From NCBI GenBank assembly GCA_019351975.1, contig JABBOG010000016.1, positions 1-41,748 of the forward strand: DNA of 41,748 nucleotides, given 5' to 3'. Origin of the DNA: Acidobacteriota bacterium. Lineage in GTDB: Bacteria; Acidobacteriota; Terriglobia; Terriglobales; Acidobacteriaceae. A program made the position numbers and the translations under genes. The notes below the pieces were generated by a model that saw only the letters and a list, made by a program, of their open reading frames with translations, had not been told where the DNA came from and searched no databases. Within the stretch, counting starts at the first letter, position 1. Every line of letters begins with the position of its first letter. This document shows positions 15,779-24,490 of this stretch, piece after piece.

Positions 15779-17110
15779 CTAGTTGAACTTTTTCTTCCAG
15801 CCAGCGATCACTAGATCCGAGCGCCGTGCCGCTGCCGCCGGTATTCGGGTCATTCCCGTTGGCTTGATGTTGGGCCCAAAGTATGGGTCATTCGACGCCA
15901 CCTGCTGCACATTCACAGAGGGAATGGTGAGCGTTAGCGCGGCATTGATGTCTGTAATGAATTGATTGGCAAGCAGCGCATATCCCGTATTCGTTGGGTG
16001 AATCCCATCCAACCCGAACAGTCCACCAAGGAACGTATTGGTCGCCATATAGCCGTTGATCGTTATTCCAGCCGTCAGCGTATTGAAATATCCGTGCATA
16101 TCTACCAGCGTCGCGCCAACAGCCGTGGCCTGCTGCTGGATCACCTGGTTATAGCTGTTGATCGTGCCCTGGACCGTGACAATCTCCGCAGCCGTAAGGA
16201 CATCTCCCGCTGCCAGCGGCGTCAATACCGTGCCGCTCGCAAATGCCTTCAGCTCAGTCTCAACATCTGTGAGTCCGTTCGCATTGATCAGATCGCCACT
16301 GCCAAGACCCAGATCCGTGCCAACGGTAGCCGCAGGCAGCCCTGTCTTGCTCGCTACTTCGCTGATGATCGTTGCAGCGGGGGTCATGTACGGAATCGCC
16401 GTAACGTCCGGGATATTCGCCACAATGATATTGGCTGTCGTCTTGGACTTCAGCGTTGACATCAGCTGCGTGAAGTCACTGGTGAAGCTAGTAAGTGACG
16501 TCATGGACGTAGGATCGCCGCTTTCATCCGCTTGCAGCGCGTCGTCGCTCCCGGCCCAGACGACGATCGTTGAAGGTTTCAGCGCAACCGCCTCTTGTAG
16601 TTGCGTATTGGTATTGCCTACAGGAAATCCGAGCACCAGATCCGTGATAATGTCCTCGCCCGACGTCGGCAGCGCGGTCGGAGCGTCATTGATAACGTCG
16701 TGCAGCAGGTGTCCCGGAACCGCCAGATTCGTTGGCTGCGCCGTCGGATTATCCCTCCCCGGCGAAACGCCACGGCTCGAAGTAACGACCGGCGGAAAGC
16801 TGGTACTGACCAACTGCAACACCGCAGGCACACCCGGCGGAGCAATGAGAGGCAGCGTTATGGCAGCCTTTGCCTGAACAGCCACAAGATTTGCATAGCC
16901 ATTCGGCTGCTGCGTATCCAGCAGCGATCCGTTCTGATACCCCGCAGTAAGCGAGTCGCCAATAAAAACCACGTTCGACAACGGGTCGGCAGTGGTGGCA
17001 GGCACTCCATGGTTGCTATTGCCCGCAGCACAGCCCAGGAAAAAGATCGGCAGCAAGGCCATCACTGTGGGCAAGAGGAGCGAGCGCAACGGCCGCGTGA
17101 AAGAGATCAT
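15779..17110 (-). CDS. GDSL/SGNH-family esterase, lipoprotein
   Basis: This 443-residue protein begins MISFTRPLRSLLLPTVMALL and has a lipobox ending at C27 (IFFLGCAAG), so it should be a lipid-anchored envelope protein. Block I of the SGNH fold is FIGDSLTAGY (nucleophile S53). The Block V Asp-x-x-His is FGLDGIHPTNTGYALLANQF near the C-terminus. VVWAGSDDALQ probably supplies the Gly/Asn oxyanion element. Its substrate (lipid, acyl-sugar or other ester) is not predictable. The start at 17110 has GGAGA seven bases upstream. The open frame extends eight codons further. It is longer than minimal SGNH enzymes because of several inserts. Confidence 0.9.
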   Translation of the reverse strand: MISFTRPLRSLLLPTVMALLPIFFLGCAAGNSNHGVPATTADPLSNVVFIGDSLTAGYQNGSLLDTQQPNGYANLVAVQAKAAITLPLIAPPGVPAVLQLVSTSFPPVVTSSRGVSPGRDNPTAQPTNLAVPGHLLHDVINDAPTALPTSGEDIITDLVLGFPVGNTNTQLQEAVALKPSTIVVWAGSDDALQADESGDPTSMTSLTSFTSDFTQLMSTLKSKTTANIIVANIPDVTAIPYMTPAATIISEVASKTGLPAATVGTDLGLGSGDLINANGLTDVETELKAFASGTVLTPLAAGDVLTAAEIVTVQGTINSYNQVIQQQATAVGATLVDMHGYFNTLTAGITINGYMATNTFLGGLFGLDGIHPTNTGYALLANQFITDINAALTLTIPSVNVQQVASNDPYFGPNIKPTGMTRIPAAAARRSDLVIAGWKKKFN

Positions 17111-17215
17111 GGGGTTTCTCCAATCCCTCATCACTGTACCACCGGGTACGAATAGCAGCAGTCGGCCAACGACGTCACTTCAAGACAGAACATACGCCCG
17201 ACGTCTCAACGCCTC

Positions 17216-17629
17216 TTAGCCGCGAGGCACCACAGCAATGCACTCGATTTCAACCAGGGAGTCCTTCGGTAACGCCGCAACCTGAACCGTGGATCGCGCC
17301 GGCGCGACAACCCCTTCCCCGGCAAAATGGGTACCATAGACCACGTTCATCGCAGCGAAATCAGCCATATCCTTCAAAAATACAGTCGTTTTGACCACAT
17401 GCGCGAACTCAACTCCGGATGCGTTCAGCACAGCCTTCAGGTTGCGCAGCACACGCGTCGTCTGCTCCGTTATGCCGCCCGCAACAAGGTTTCCCGTCGC
17501 TGGATCGATGGGGATTTGCCCCGACGTATACAGGGTGTCACCGCTACGAATCGCTTGCGAGTAAGGACCGATGGCTGCCGGAGCGTCCGACGTAGAAACC
17601 GCATGCTTCTGATCGCTATTAAAAGGCAT
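17216..17629 (-). CDS. RidA-family (YjgF/YER057c/UK114) imine deaminase
   Basis: This 137-residue protein has the RidA signature throughout: DAPAAIGPYSQAIRSGDTLY, TSGQIPIDPATGNLVAGGI, TRVLRNLKAVLNASGVEF and PARSTVQVAALPKDSLVEIE. The substrate-binding arginine in PARSTV and the late glutamate in VEIECIAVV are present. RidA hydrolyses reactive enamines/imines made by PLP enzymes such as threonine dehydratase. I placed the start at 17629 (MPFNSDQKHAVST). It is about ten residues longer than usual at the N-terminus, and the frame is open for 31 more codons upstream without support. Confidence 0.94.
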   Translation of the reverse strand: MPFNSDQKHAVSTSDAPAAIGPYSQAIRSGDTLYTSGQIPIDPATGNLVAGGITEQTTRVLRNLKAVLNASGVEFAHVVKTTVFLKDMADFAAMNVVYGTHFAGEGVVAPARSTVQVAALPKDSLVEIECIAVVPRG

Positions 17630-17728
17630 GCATGAATTCTCTGCTATCGGCGACAGCGCTTGCAAGTGGAAGCTGAATCCATAACCCCGCTCCAAACGAG
17701 CCCGGCCGGCGGACGACAACACCCTCAG

Positions 17729-17962
17729 CTAGAAGTTGAAAAACTCCTCGCGCAGCCCGTCTTCGTATTCCTTTTTTGCCTGCTTCGCCTTCTTTCGGGC
17801 TTCTTCTTCAGCAAATCCTGCGGTCTCCCATTGATCGATCTGCGCCTCCGTATGGTTCGCTGACGCAATTTCCTCCTCGCGGCGAATCGCCGCGACCCAA
17901 GCATCAACCGCATCCTTATAACGCCGCTGCATCTCGTCCAAAGCTTTTACGTCAATACCCAT
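17729..17962 (-). CDS. Small highly charged helical protein of unknown function
   Basis: This 77-residue protein begins MGIDVKALDEMQRRYKDAVD and ends KEYEDGLREEFFNF. It is rich in Glu, Lys, Arg and Ala and has no hydrophobic segment. Most of it should form one or two long helices, possibly a coiled coil. GAGAGGT lies eight bases before the ATG at 17962, which is a better start than the 28-codon upstream extension. I do not recognise the family. It precedes the RidA gene on the same strand with a 99-base gap and is divergent from the phosphate transporter. Confidence 0.7.
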   Translation of the reverse strand: MGIDVKALDEMQRRYKDAVDAWVAAIRREEEIASANHTEAQIDQWETAGFAEEEARKKAKQAKKEYEDGLREEFFNF

Positions 17963-18156
17963 CTCAGCAGACCTCTCAATTGCACAGTATCGCAGGCAGG
18001 TGAACGGACGATGTATTCCCTCATCTTTCGCGCGGAGTGCCAACACAGTACCGCAACCAAAATGGGAATCTTTACAAGTTGTTCATGTTGGAGAAACGTG
18101 ACGGTGCCTATGCTTGGTGGATTCCATAAATCTCTAGTTTAGCGAGGCAAGCAACT

Positions 18157-19779
18157 ATGGCCACACCCGCAACAACTCCAGAAGTCTCCAACACCGGTTC
18201 ACTCCTTGACGATAAGCTCTCTAAATCTGCAGCAGGCAAGTGGGGCGCCGCGGTCTTCGGCATCATGGTCGTTGCAGGCCTCGGTTACATAGGCAGTCGC
18301 TTGTTTGCCGATCTCTCCGTCGTCCATTCGCCCAGCATCTTTCCTTTTATTCTGCTGGGTATTGCGCTTCTGATCGCCCTCGGCTTCGAATTCGTCAACG
18401 GATTCCATGACACAGCCAACGCTGTCGCGACCGTGATCTACGCGCACTCCCTCGAACCGCACGTAGCTGTCGTCTACTCTGGCATCCTGAACTTCATCGG
18501 CGTACTTCTCAGCTCCGGCGCAGTCGCCTTTTCGATCATCACACTACTGCCTGTCGAGCTCATTCTTAAGGTAAGCAAGGGTTCGGGCTTCTCCATGGTC
18601 TTCGCCTTGCTTATCGCCGCAATTATCTGGAACCTTGGCACATGGTGGAAGGGCTTGCCGGCATCCAGCTCTCATACTATGATCGGCTCCATTCTCGGTG
18701 TAGGCATTGCCAATCAACTCATGCAGGGCAAGTCAGGCACCGCGGGCGTGGATTGGGGCCAGGTCGCCAACGTCTTCAAGGCCCTCCTTGTCTCTCCCAT
18801 CGTCGGCTTCGTCATGGCAGCCATCCTCTTCTTCCTCTTCAAACTCCTCGCTCGCGACCCGCGTCTCTTCAAGGCTCCTGAAGGAACGGCACCGCCTCCG
18901 TTCTACATTCGTATGCTCCTGATCGGAACCTGCGGCGGCGTCAGCTACTTCCACGGGTCAAACGACGGACAGAAGGGAATGGGCCTCATCATGCTCATTC
19001 TTGTCGGCACCGTGCCGACAGCCTACGCACTCAATCACACCGTTAGCCCTAAAGAGGTACAGCGTTTCGCCGCCGTCTCCACGCAAGTGGCCGGGGCCCT
19101 CGGCCACTACACCACTTCCGCCTCCACCGTCGGTGACGACACTGCAGAACTCGAGCATTTCGTCAGCTCCAAAACCTATCAACCCTCCGTGATGCTCGCA
19201 CTCCAGCAGCAAGTGAACGACATCAGCAATGAAGCAACACGGTATGGCTCACTTGGCAACGTACCCTCTGACATGCAGGCCAACGTACGTAACCAGATGT
19301 ACCTGACCAGTGAAACGCTGCGCCTGCTCCCTAAAGCCTCCGGCGCGCCTCAAATCACCCCCGCAGACGCCTCTGTGATCAAAAGCTACAAAGGGTATCT
19401 CGACAAGTCCACTCGTTTCATTCCCACTTGGGTCAAGGTCGCGGTTGCCCTCGCTCTCGGTCTTGGAACGATGATCGGATGGAAGCGGATTGTTGTCACA
19501 GTTGGCGAGAAGATCGGAAAGACGCACCTCACATACGCGCAAGGTGCCGCGGCTGAAATTACTGCAATGATCACCATCGGCCTGGCCGACGGCTATGGTT
19601 TACCTGTCTCCACAACCCATGTTCTCAGCTCAGGTGTCGCCGGAACCATGGCAGCCAACCATAGCGGACTACAGTCCTCAACAATCCGCGACATCGTTCT
19701 GGCATGGGTCTTTACGCTTCCTGTCGCAGCACTGCTCTCCGGATGCTTGTTCTTCCTCTTCGACAGAATCTCGGGCTGA
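18157..19779 (+). CDS. pit: Pit-family inorganic phosphate transporter
   Basis: This 540-residue inner-membrane carrier takes up metal-phosphate with protons (low-affinity Pi uptake). Both inverted-repeat signatures of the PiT family are present: FVNGFHDTANAVATVIYA with GLPASSSHTMIGSILGVG, and YFHGSNDGQKGMGLIMLI with YGLPVSTTHVLSSGVAGTMA. Roughly residues 315-420 form a polar soluble insert between helices (ELEHFVSSKTYQPSVMLALQ and following), typical of the ~500-residue PitA-type bacterial members. GAGG lies about nine bases before the ATG. It is followed by a terminator-like hairpin, so it is probably transcribed alone. Confidence 0.95.
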   Translation: MATPATTPEVSNTGSLLDDKLSKSAAGKWGAAVFGIMVVAGLGYIGSRLFADLSVVHSPSIFPFILLGIALLIALGFEFVNGFHDTANAVATVIYAHSLEPHVAVVYSGILNFIGVLLSSGAVAFSIITLLPVELILKVSKGSGFSMVFALLIAAIIWNLGTWWKGLPASSSHTMIGSILGVGIANQLMQGKSGTAGVDWGQVANVFKALLVSPIVGFVMAAILFFLFKLLARDPRLFKAPEGTAPPPFYIRMLLIGTCGGVSYFHGSNDGQKGMGLIMLILVGTVPTAYALNHTVSPKEVQRFAAVSTQVAGALGHYTTSASTVGDDTAELEHFVSSKTYQPSVMLALQQQVNDISNEATRYGSLGNVPSDMQANVRNQMYLTSETLRLLPKASGAPQITPADASVIKSYKGYLDKSTRFIPTWVKVAVALALGLGTMIGWKRIVVTVGEKIGKTHLTYAQGAAAEITAMITIGLADGYGLPVSTTHVLSSGVAGTMAANHSGLQSSTIRDIVLAWVFTLPVAALLSGCLFFLFDRISG

Positions 19780-19803
19780 TAGCACTCAGAAATTGAGCAC
19801 GCC

Positions 19804-19836
19804 GGATGCAGGATTGATACACTCAACCCTGCATCC
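19804..19836 (+). terminator. Hairpin between pit and scpB
   Basis: GGATGCAGG (19804-19812) pairs with CCTGCATCC (19828-19836). An inner TTGA/TCAA pair extends the stem around a TACAC loop. A short CTCTTT follows on the plus strand. It ends 17 bases before the scpB ATG, so it could end the pit message or form a leader hairpin for scpB. Confidence 0.6.
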
Positions 19837-19853
19837 AGTACTCTTTAAAGCGA

Positions 19854-20876
19854 ATGTCCCTCAAAGCAAAAATCGAAGCCGTTATTTACGCGTCCGAAGA
19901 GCCTGTTACCCTCGCTCAACTCACAGGCCTGCTTGGCGAAGAAGGCCAGGCCGAACTCGACGACATTGCCAGCCGACAGCAATCCCTCGCTATGTCCAGT
20001 CAAACTGCGGACGAAGACACTGCCCAACCAGAGGAGCAGGCTGGTGACGCCGATGCACTGAACGCTGAAACGACAGATCCTGAAAGAGTTACGGAATCGA
20101 GCAGCGATTCAACTTTGCCGTCTTCCAATAACTTCGGGAGATCAGATTCAGAGTCTGCACCCGACGAAGCCAAGAAACCGGCTCGCGACACCGCCGCCGA
20201 GACGAAACTCCGCGAGCGCAAACTGCGCGAGTACTTCCGCTACCTTCTCGACCAACTCATCGCCGACTACGCCAACGGCGACCGCGGACTCGAGATCCGC
20301 GAGGTCGCTGGCGGCTTCCGTCTCGGCACCAAAGCCGAGTACCACGACGCCGTTCGTGGCTTCGTCAAAAGCCTGAAACCGCCGCTCAAACTCACTCTTC
20401 AGGCACTTGAAACCCTCGCTGTTGTCGCGTATAAGCAGCCCATCACCGCACCCGAGGTCTCAGAGATCCGTGGCGTCGACTCCGGCGGTGTCCTCGGTTC
20501 CCTCCTCACGCGCAAACTCGTCACCACCGCCGGTCGAAAGCAGGTAATCGGTCGCCCGATCCTCTACAAAACGACCAAAGACTTCCTCCTTCGCTTCGGC
20601 CTCAAAGACATCAACGAGCTTCCCAGCATCGAAGAGTTCGAAAAGATGGCAAGCGAACTCAACGAAGCCGTTCAGGAGGAGATTCCCATGGAAACACACC
20701 AGGACCCCGCAAATGCCTCAAGTGACTCCTTTCATGAAACGACCGAGGATAGGATGAGCGACCAATCCACACATCCCGAAGGCGTCCGCCGCGAACACGC
20801 GGACAAGGGGGAAGTGAATCCGCTCGCCGAGACGCACAGCGTTCAGGCAGATGGCATCCCCGACGAAGACGCCTGA
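19854..20876 (+). CDS. scpB: Segregation and condensation protein ScpB with large acidic insert
   Basis: ScpB is the winged-helix subunit that joins ScpA and SMC in the bacterial condensin complex. The N-terminus MSLKAKIEAVIYASEEPVTL and the later LEIREVAGGFRLGTKAEYHD, TLQALETLAVVAYKQPITAP and EIRGVDSGGVLGSLLTRKLV are canonical. At 340 residues it is well above the usual ~200. Residues ~36-117 are a Ser/Thr/Glu/Asp-rich, probably disordered insert inside the first winged helix, and the C-terminal ~65 residues are also acidic and disordered. The ribosome binding site is weak. After the TGA stop the same frame stays open to 21080 (see next entry). Its partner scpA is at 27244-28236 on the other strand. 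Confidence 0.93.
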   Translation: MSLKAKIEAVIYASEEPVTLAQLTGLLGEEGQAELDDIASRQQSLAMSSQTADEDTAQPEEQAGDADALNAETTDPERVTESSSDSTLPSSNNFGRSDSESAPDEAKKPARDTAAETKLRERKLREYFRYLLDQLIADYANGDRGLEIREVAGGFRLGTKAEYHDAVRGFVKSLKPPLKLTLQALETLAVVAYKQPITAPEVSEIRGVDSGGVLGSLLTRKLVTTAGRKQVIGRPILYKTTKDFLLRFGLKDINELPSIEEFEKMASELNEAVQEEIPMETHQDPANASSDSFHETTEDRMSDQSTHPEGVRREHADKGEVNPLAETHSVQADGIPDEDA

Positions 20877-20894
20877 TCCTGCATCTCACCCTCT

Positions 20895-21080
20895 ATGACG
20901 ACGCACTCAAGCCCTCTCGCTGGCCTGCATCAGGATGATGAAGAAACCGCCATCGCCACACCGGAAGGCGACAATGAAGGCTTGCCGTCGCAGCCGCTCT
21001 CGCCCAACGAGCCCACCCCGCTTCGACCGCCCGGCGATGAGCCCCACAGCACCGAACCCGTCCGGAAGGCGCTCGGCTAA
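20895..21080 (+). CDS. Short acidic Pro-rich open frame in frame with scpB
   Basis: This 61-residue frame (MTTHSSPLAGLHQDDEETAI ... GDEPHSTEPVRKALG) begins 18 bases after the scpB stop and is in exactly the same frame as scpB. Its composition (acidic, Pro/Ser/Thr-rich) matches the disordered scpB tail. There is no ribosome binding site before its ATG. It may be a former extension of scpB cut off by a stop mutation, a product of UGA readthrough, or simply non-coding. I list it because of the frame and composition match and do not claim it is expressed. Confidence 0.3.
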   Translation: MTTHSSPLAGLHQDDEETAIATPEGDNEGLPSQPLSPNEPTPLRPPGDEPHSTEPVRKALG

Positions 21081-21174
21081 TCCAGTCGCTTAGATCTTCC
21101 CCTCAGTCCATCCGCGCCGCACCTTTCTCTTCTCTCGTGCGTCCTATTGGGAGTACGATTAATTCCGAGGCATT

Positions 21175-21882
21175 ATGGACACCCGCAATAATCCCATCAT
21201 CATCGACGGCAAAAATGGATCACGCAGCAGATACCCGAATGGCGTACAAACCTACGGTCAGAGCCGCACCACATCCTCGCTTCTCAGCCAGGTACTCGTC
21301 ATCGCCTCCCTGGGATTTTTTGTCTCCGCCGTTGGCGTTTATCTTGCACCGCCGTACTTTGCAGGCGGCATGTTCTGGGTCTGCGTCATCGCCACGTTTG
21401 CGCTGATCTTCGCAATTCGCGCCACGCGTAACACGCCCGTTCTATCGTTTGGACTCTTTCTCATCCTCGCATTAGCCATGGGTTTTGAAATCAGCCCATG
21501 GATCAACATGCTGCTTCACACCGGCCACAGCAACGCTGTCTTCAATGCAGCGCTTACTACTGCCGTCGGCATGGGCTGCCTCGGCATTGGTGCGCAGATC
21601 TTCACCTTCGACTACCGGCGTGTCCAGAACTACGCATTTGGCGCGCTCCTTCTGCTAGTGCTTGTCGGTGTGCTCGGCATGTTCTTCCACTTTGTTTCGC
21701 CCACCTTCTACTCGTATGCAACACTCGCCGTCTTCAGCGTCCTCGTCGTCGTAGACTTTATGCGTATTCACAAGGGTGGCGATGGTGCAACGCCCGTCGA
21801 GCTCGCCCTAAGCATCTACCTCGATGGTATCAACATCTTCCTGGCCCTCACGACCATCTTCTCCGGCGGCCGCCGGGATTAA
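21175..21882 (+). CDS. Bax inhibitor-1 (BI-1/YccA) family membrane protein
   Basis: This 235-residue integral membrane protein has about seven hydrophobic helices from residue ~35. The N-terminal ~35 residues are polar (MDTRNNPIIIDGKNGSRSRY). The family's second-half pattern is visible as AQIFTFDYRRVQNYAFGALL, and the C-terminal signature as LALSIYLDGINIFLALTTIF. BI-1 family members such as E. coli YccA/YbhL are linked to membrane protein quality control and calcium leak, and the function here is unproven. GAGG lies seven bases before the ATG. It stands between scpB and the DUF4142 gene on the same strand. Confidence 0.9.
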   Translation: MDTRNNPIIIDGKNGSRSRYPNGVQTYGQSRTTSSLLSQVLVIASLGFFVSAVGVYLAPPYFAGGMFWVCVIATFALIFAIRATRNTPVLSFGLFLILALAMGFEISPWINMLLHTGHSNAVFNAALTTAVGMGCLGIGAQIFTFDYRRVQNYAFGALLLLVLVGVLGMFFHFVSPTFYSYATLAVFSVLVVVDFMRIHKGGDGATPVELALSIYLDGINIFLALTTIFSGGRRD

Positions 21883-22302
21883 CATCACACAACGCACACG
21901 AGTACCTGAACAAACGCAGCGCAACATCAGCGACTCCGAGATGCCATCCAGGCGAGACAAGCATCAGCTAGTCAAGCTCAAGGTCGTTCCATCTCGGAGT
22001 TCGACGCTGCGTACTTGCAGCCCATGGCAAACGACCAACACCATAGCCTGAAGGTCGCGCATCAGATCGCGCTGTCAAGTAGCAGTTACTCGTGAACGTC
22101 ACCCCTTCAATACGTATCTCGCACCTACGACCAGGGCCCGCCTTGGTCCTAGCATCAAGCCGCCTTAGGCCCAAAAGACAACGTACGCCGCTGGCTGTTG
22201 CATCGTAATTCGAGCGGGCCCGCTTGTTGCGTGGCAGCTTGGTCTTGCAGCTCCAAGTGAAACCGCAATCTTCTGGATCAGGCATCCACATCGGAGGGAA
22301 GC
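21883..22302. other. 420-base intergenic region
   Basis: No gene is supported. It contains an imperfect inverted repeat, ACTCCGAGATG (21933-21943) with CATCTCGGAGT (21990-22000), separated by 46 bases. A strong GGAGG ribosome binding site for the following gene lies at its end. I see no convincing promoter hexamers. Confidence 0.55.
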
Positions 22303-22962
22303 ATGTTTTTAGAAGCGCCCATGCGGAAAATCTCACTCGTCACGGCTCTCATCATGATTTGTAGCCCACTGCTCGCCCAGCAGGCTGGCGGTATGCAACA
22401 GGCGCCGGCTGCGCAGCAATCCGCCCCAGGTCAGCCAGGTCAACCGGGATCACCTGGCCAGCCGGGATCACCCGATCAACCTGGGAACCCAGGTCAGCCA
22501 TCCGCGAACAACTATGTCGATCAGGCCTTCGCCCACGCCATCCTGCAGGACGACGAGAATCAGGAACAGCTTAGTCAACTGGCGCAGCAGAAATCCTCAA
22601 GCGCTGACATTAAAAAGCTCGGTCAGGACATGATTCAGGTTCACAACTCTCTGGATAAGCAGCTCGCACCTGTAGCGAAGCAGTTCGGCATTAAAGATCC
22701 TCCAAAACCCTCGAAAAAAGATAAGCATGAGCTGGCGCAGCTCCAGTCGCTCTCGGGTCCTGACTTCGACAGCGCCTATCTTCAAGCCATTGCGAAGGAC
22801 CAGCAACACACCTTGAAAGAGATGAACGACGAAGCAAAATCGTCACCGAACCCCTCCTTGCAGAAGGCTGCGGCTGGCGATGAATCAACCCTCAACCAAA
22901 ATTACGAAGTTTTGAAGAGGGTCGCGGCGGCTCATAACGTTACGCTCGGCGAAAAGAAATAG
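22303..22962 (+). CDS. DUF4142-domain exported protein with PGQPG linker
   Basis: This 219-residue protein has a signal peptide (ISLVTALIMICSPLLAQQ). A low-complexity linker at residues ~40-66 is built of GQPG/GSPG units (PGQPGQPGSPGQPGSP). The DUF4142 helical-bundle domain follows at ~70-215 (NNYVDQAFAHAILQDDENQE, SADIKKLGQDMIQVHNSLDK, YLQAIAKDQQHTLKEMNDEA). DUF4142 proteins are ferritin-like four-helix periplasmic proteins of unclear role. GGAGG lies five bases before the ATG at 22303 and supports that start. An ATG six codons in (MRKISLV) would give a more standard signal peptide. Confidence 0.88.
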   Translation: MFLEAPMRKISLVTALIMICSPLLAQQAGGMQQAPAAQQSAPGQPGQPGSPGQPGSPDQPGNPGQPSANNYVDQAFAHAILQDDENQEQLSQLAQQKSSSADIKKLGQDMIQVHNSLDKQLAPVAKQFGIKDPPKPSKKDKHELAQLQSLSGPDFDSAYLQAIAKDQQHTLKEMNDEAKSSPNPSLQKAAAGDESTLNQNYEVLKRVAAAHNVTLGEKK

Positions 22963-23058
22963 ATACGCAGTTACACGGAATCTTCCCAGTGCATCAGGTT
23001 CACCACCAAATCGCGTGTTCGTTGCGCTGCGGCGCTTCAAACACGCGATAATAACCAG

Positions 23059-24009
23059 ATGAAGCCCGCTCCCAAACCATCCGGCGTTCGACCTGAGGAT
23101 CGCCCTCAACCAACAGGGGATCGCCTCCAAAAGATTCTTGCCCAGGCCGGCATCGCCAGCCGCCGCGCCGCCGAGGCCATCATCCTCGAAGGCCGAGTCG
23201 TCGTCAACGGCCAGGTAGTCACCACCCTCGGAACGCGCGCCGACCTCACTCGCGACCATATCCGCGTCGATGGCAAACTCCTGCACGGCCCCGAGCCCAC
23301 CAAGTACTTCATGGTCAACAAGCCTCGCGGCTATGTCACCACGCTCGACGACCCCGAGCACCGGCCCACCGTCATGCAGCTCCTCGGTCAGGACAAGCAA
23401 AAACAGGCCTACGGCGAGCACTCCGACCTGCCTCGCCTCTATCCCGTCGGACGCCTCGATTACCTCTCCGAGGGGCTGCTTCTGATGACCAACGACGGCG
23501 ACCTCGCCAACAAGCTCTCCAAAGCCTCCACCGGCGTCCTCAAAACCTACCTCGTCAAAGTCTCCGGCGCACCCACCGATGCTGCCATCGACCAGCTCCG
23601 CCGCGGCATCATGATCGACCGTGGCCGCCTCGCCGACACCCGCAGCACCGGCCGCCGCGACCGCGTCCTCACCCAGCCCGCCAAGATCGAACAGGTTCGC
23701 AAGGGCGAAAATCCGTGGTTCGAGGTCACCCTCACCGAAGGCCGCAACCGCCAGCTGCGCAAGATGTTCGAAGAAATCGGCCACCACGTCGAGAAGATTC
23801 GCCGCATCGGCTACGGCGCGCTCACGCTCGACGTCCCTCCGGGCGGCTTCCGTGAACTCCTCCCCGGCGAAGTTCAAGCGCTAAATCGCGCCGCGGCCGG
23901 AAAAAAGGTAGAGCGAAAAAAAGTCCTGCCCGAGGCCGCCCAACTCAAAAAACCCGTCCCCCCGCGCCGCAAAAACTACAATAGCAGTCCCCGAAAGCGG
24001 TCTGCCTGA
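23059..24009 (+). CDS. 23S rRNA pseudouridine synthase, RluB/RsuA family
   Basis: This 316-residue enzyme isomerises a specific uridine in rRNA. It has an N-terminal S4 RNA-binding domain (residues ~20-70: DRLQKILAQAGIASRRAAEA, GRVVVNGQVVTTLG). The catalytic domain follows with YFMVNKPRGYVTTLDDPEHR, the catalytic-aspartate motif YPVGRLDYLSEGLLLMTNDG and TLTEGRNRQLRKMFEEIGHH. This layout is that of RluB (helix 89-90 region of 23S rRNA) or the related RsuA/RluF, with RluB the most likely. A basic tail (KKVERKKVLPEA ... RKNYNSSPRKRSA) extends the C-terminus. It has only a weak ribosome binding site. Confidence 0.93.
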   Translation: MKPAPKPSGVRPEDRPQPTGDRLQKILAQAGIASRRAAEAIILEGRVVVNGQVVTTLGTRADLTRDHIRVDGKLLHGPEPTKYFMVNKPRGYVTTLDDPEHRPTVMQLLGQDKQKQAYGEHSDLPRLYPVGRLDYLSEGLLLMTNDGDLANKLSKASTGVLKTYLVKVSGAPTDAAIDQLRRGIMIDRGRLADTRSTGRRDRVLTQPAKIEQVRKGENPWFEVTLTEGRNRQLRKMFEEIGHHVEKIRRIGYGALTLDVPPGGFRELLPGEVQALNRAAAGKKVERKKVLPEAAQLKKPVPPRRKNYNSSPRKRSA

Positions 24010-24490
24010 AGCCGCTCATAAGCCTTCGAGGCTCAGAAGCCTGCCGCGTCGTTAAGCCTGTTAACCCCTACAGCACAACCATTTACCCGCAGAGCCTCTC
24101 TTACCTCGCAGAGAAACACAACCATGCATTCATGCAGGCTTTACCTCCTCCCGTACGCAACTGCGATATGGTTGCCTAAGATGTGCTATAGTTGGCTTGC
24201 GTTGAATTATTCACGCAGGGCACCGCGGGCAGATGACTCCCAATGGATTCGAGTCTGGCCAGAGACCGCGAGCGCCACATACCCCACCCACCGCCCGCTT
24301 CTTAAGCGTTGGTTGCTCTGGCTAGCAGGCCGATCACAGGATCAAGCCTCGCCGTGCAGCAGCAGTGCTTATCAGGCAATGCCCAAGCAATGCTGAAACC
24401 GGAATCCACGCATACCCTCGCCTGCCATCGTGCCTGCGACCCTGCGTCACTGCATTCATTCGCCGTTTCATCACACTGCAAAGGAAAACC
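24010..24490 (+). other. 481-base region; probable long 5' leader of the DEAD-box helicase
   Basis: No gene is supported in this stretch. The best promoter candidate is an extended -10, TGCTATAGT (24184-24192), without a good -35. If used, it would give the helicase message a leader of roughly 290 bases. Long leaders are known on cold-induced helicase mRNAs, but nothing here proves such regulation. The end carries AAGGA next to the TTG start. Confidence 0.4.

Noticed and set aside
21968-22336. Minus-strand open frame of 122 codons in the gap before the DUF4142 gene
   Set aside because: It has no ribosome binding site, no recognisable motif, an Arg/Cys-rich random-looking sequence, and overlaps the start of a real gene.
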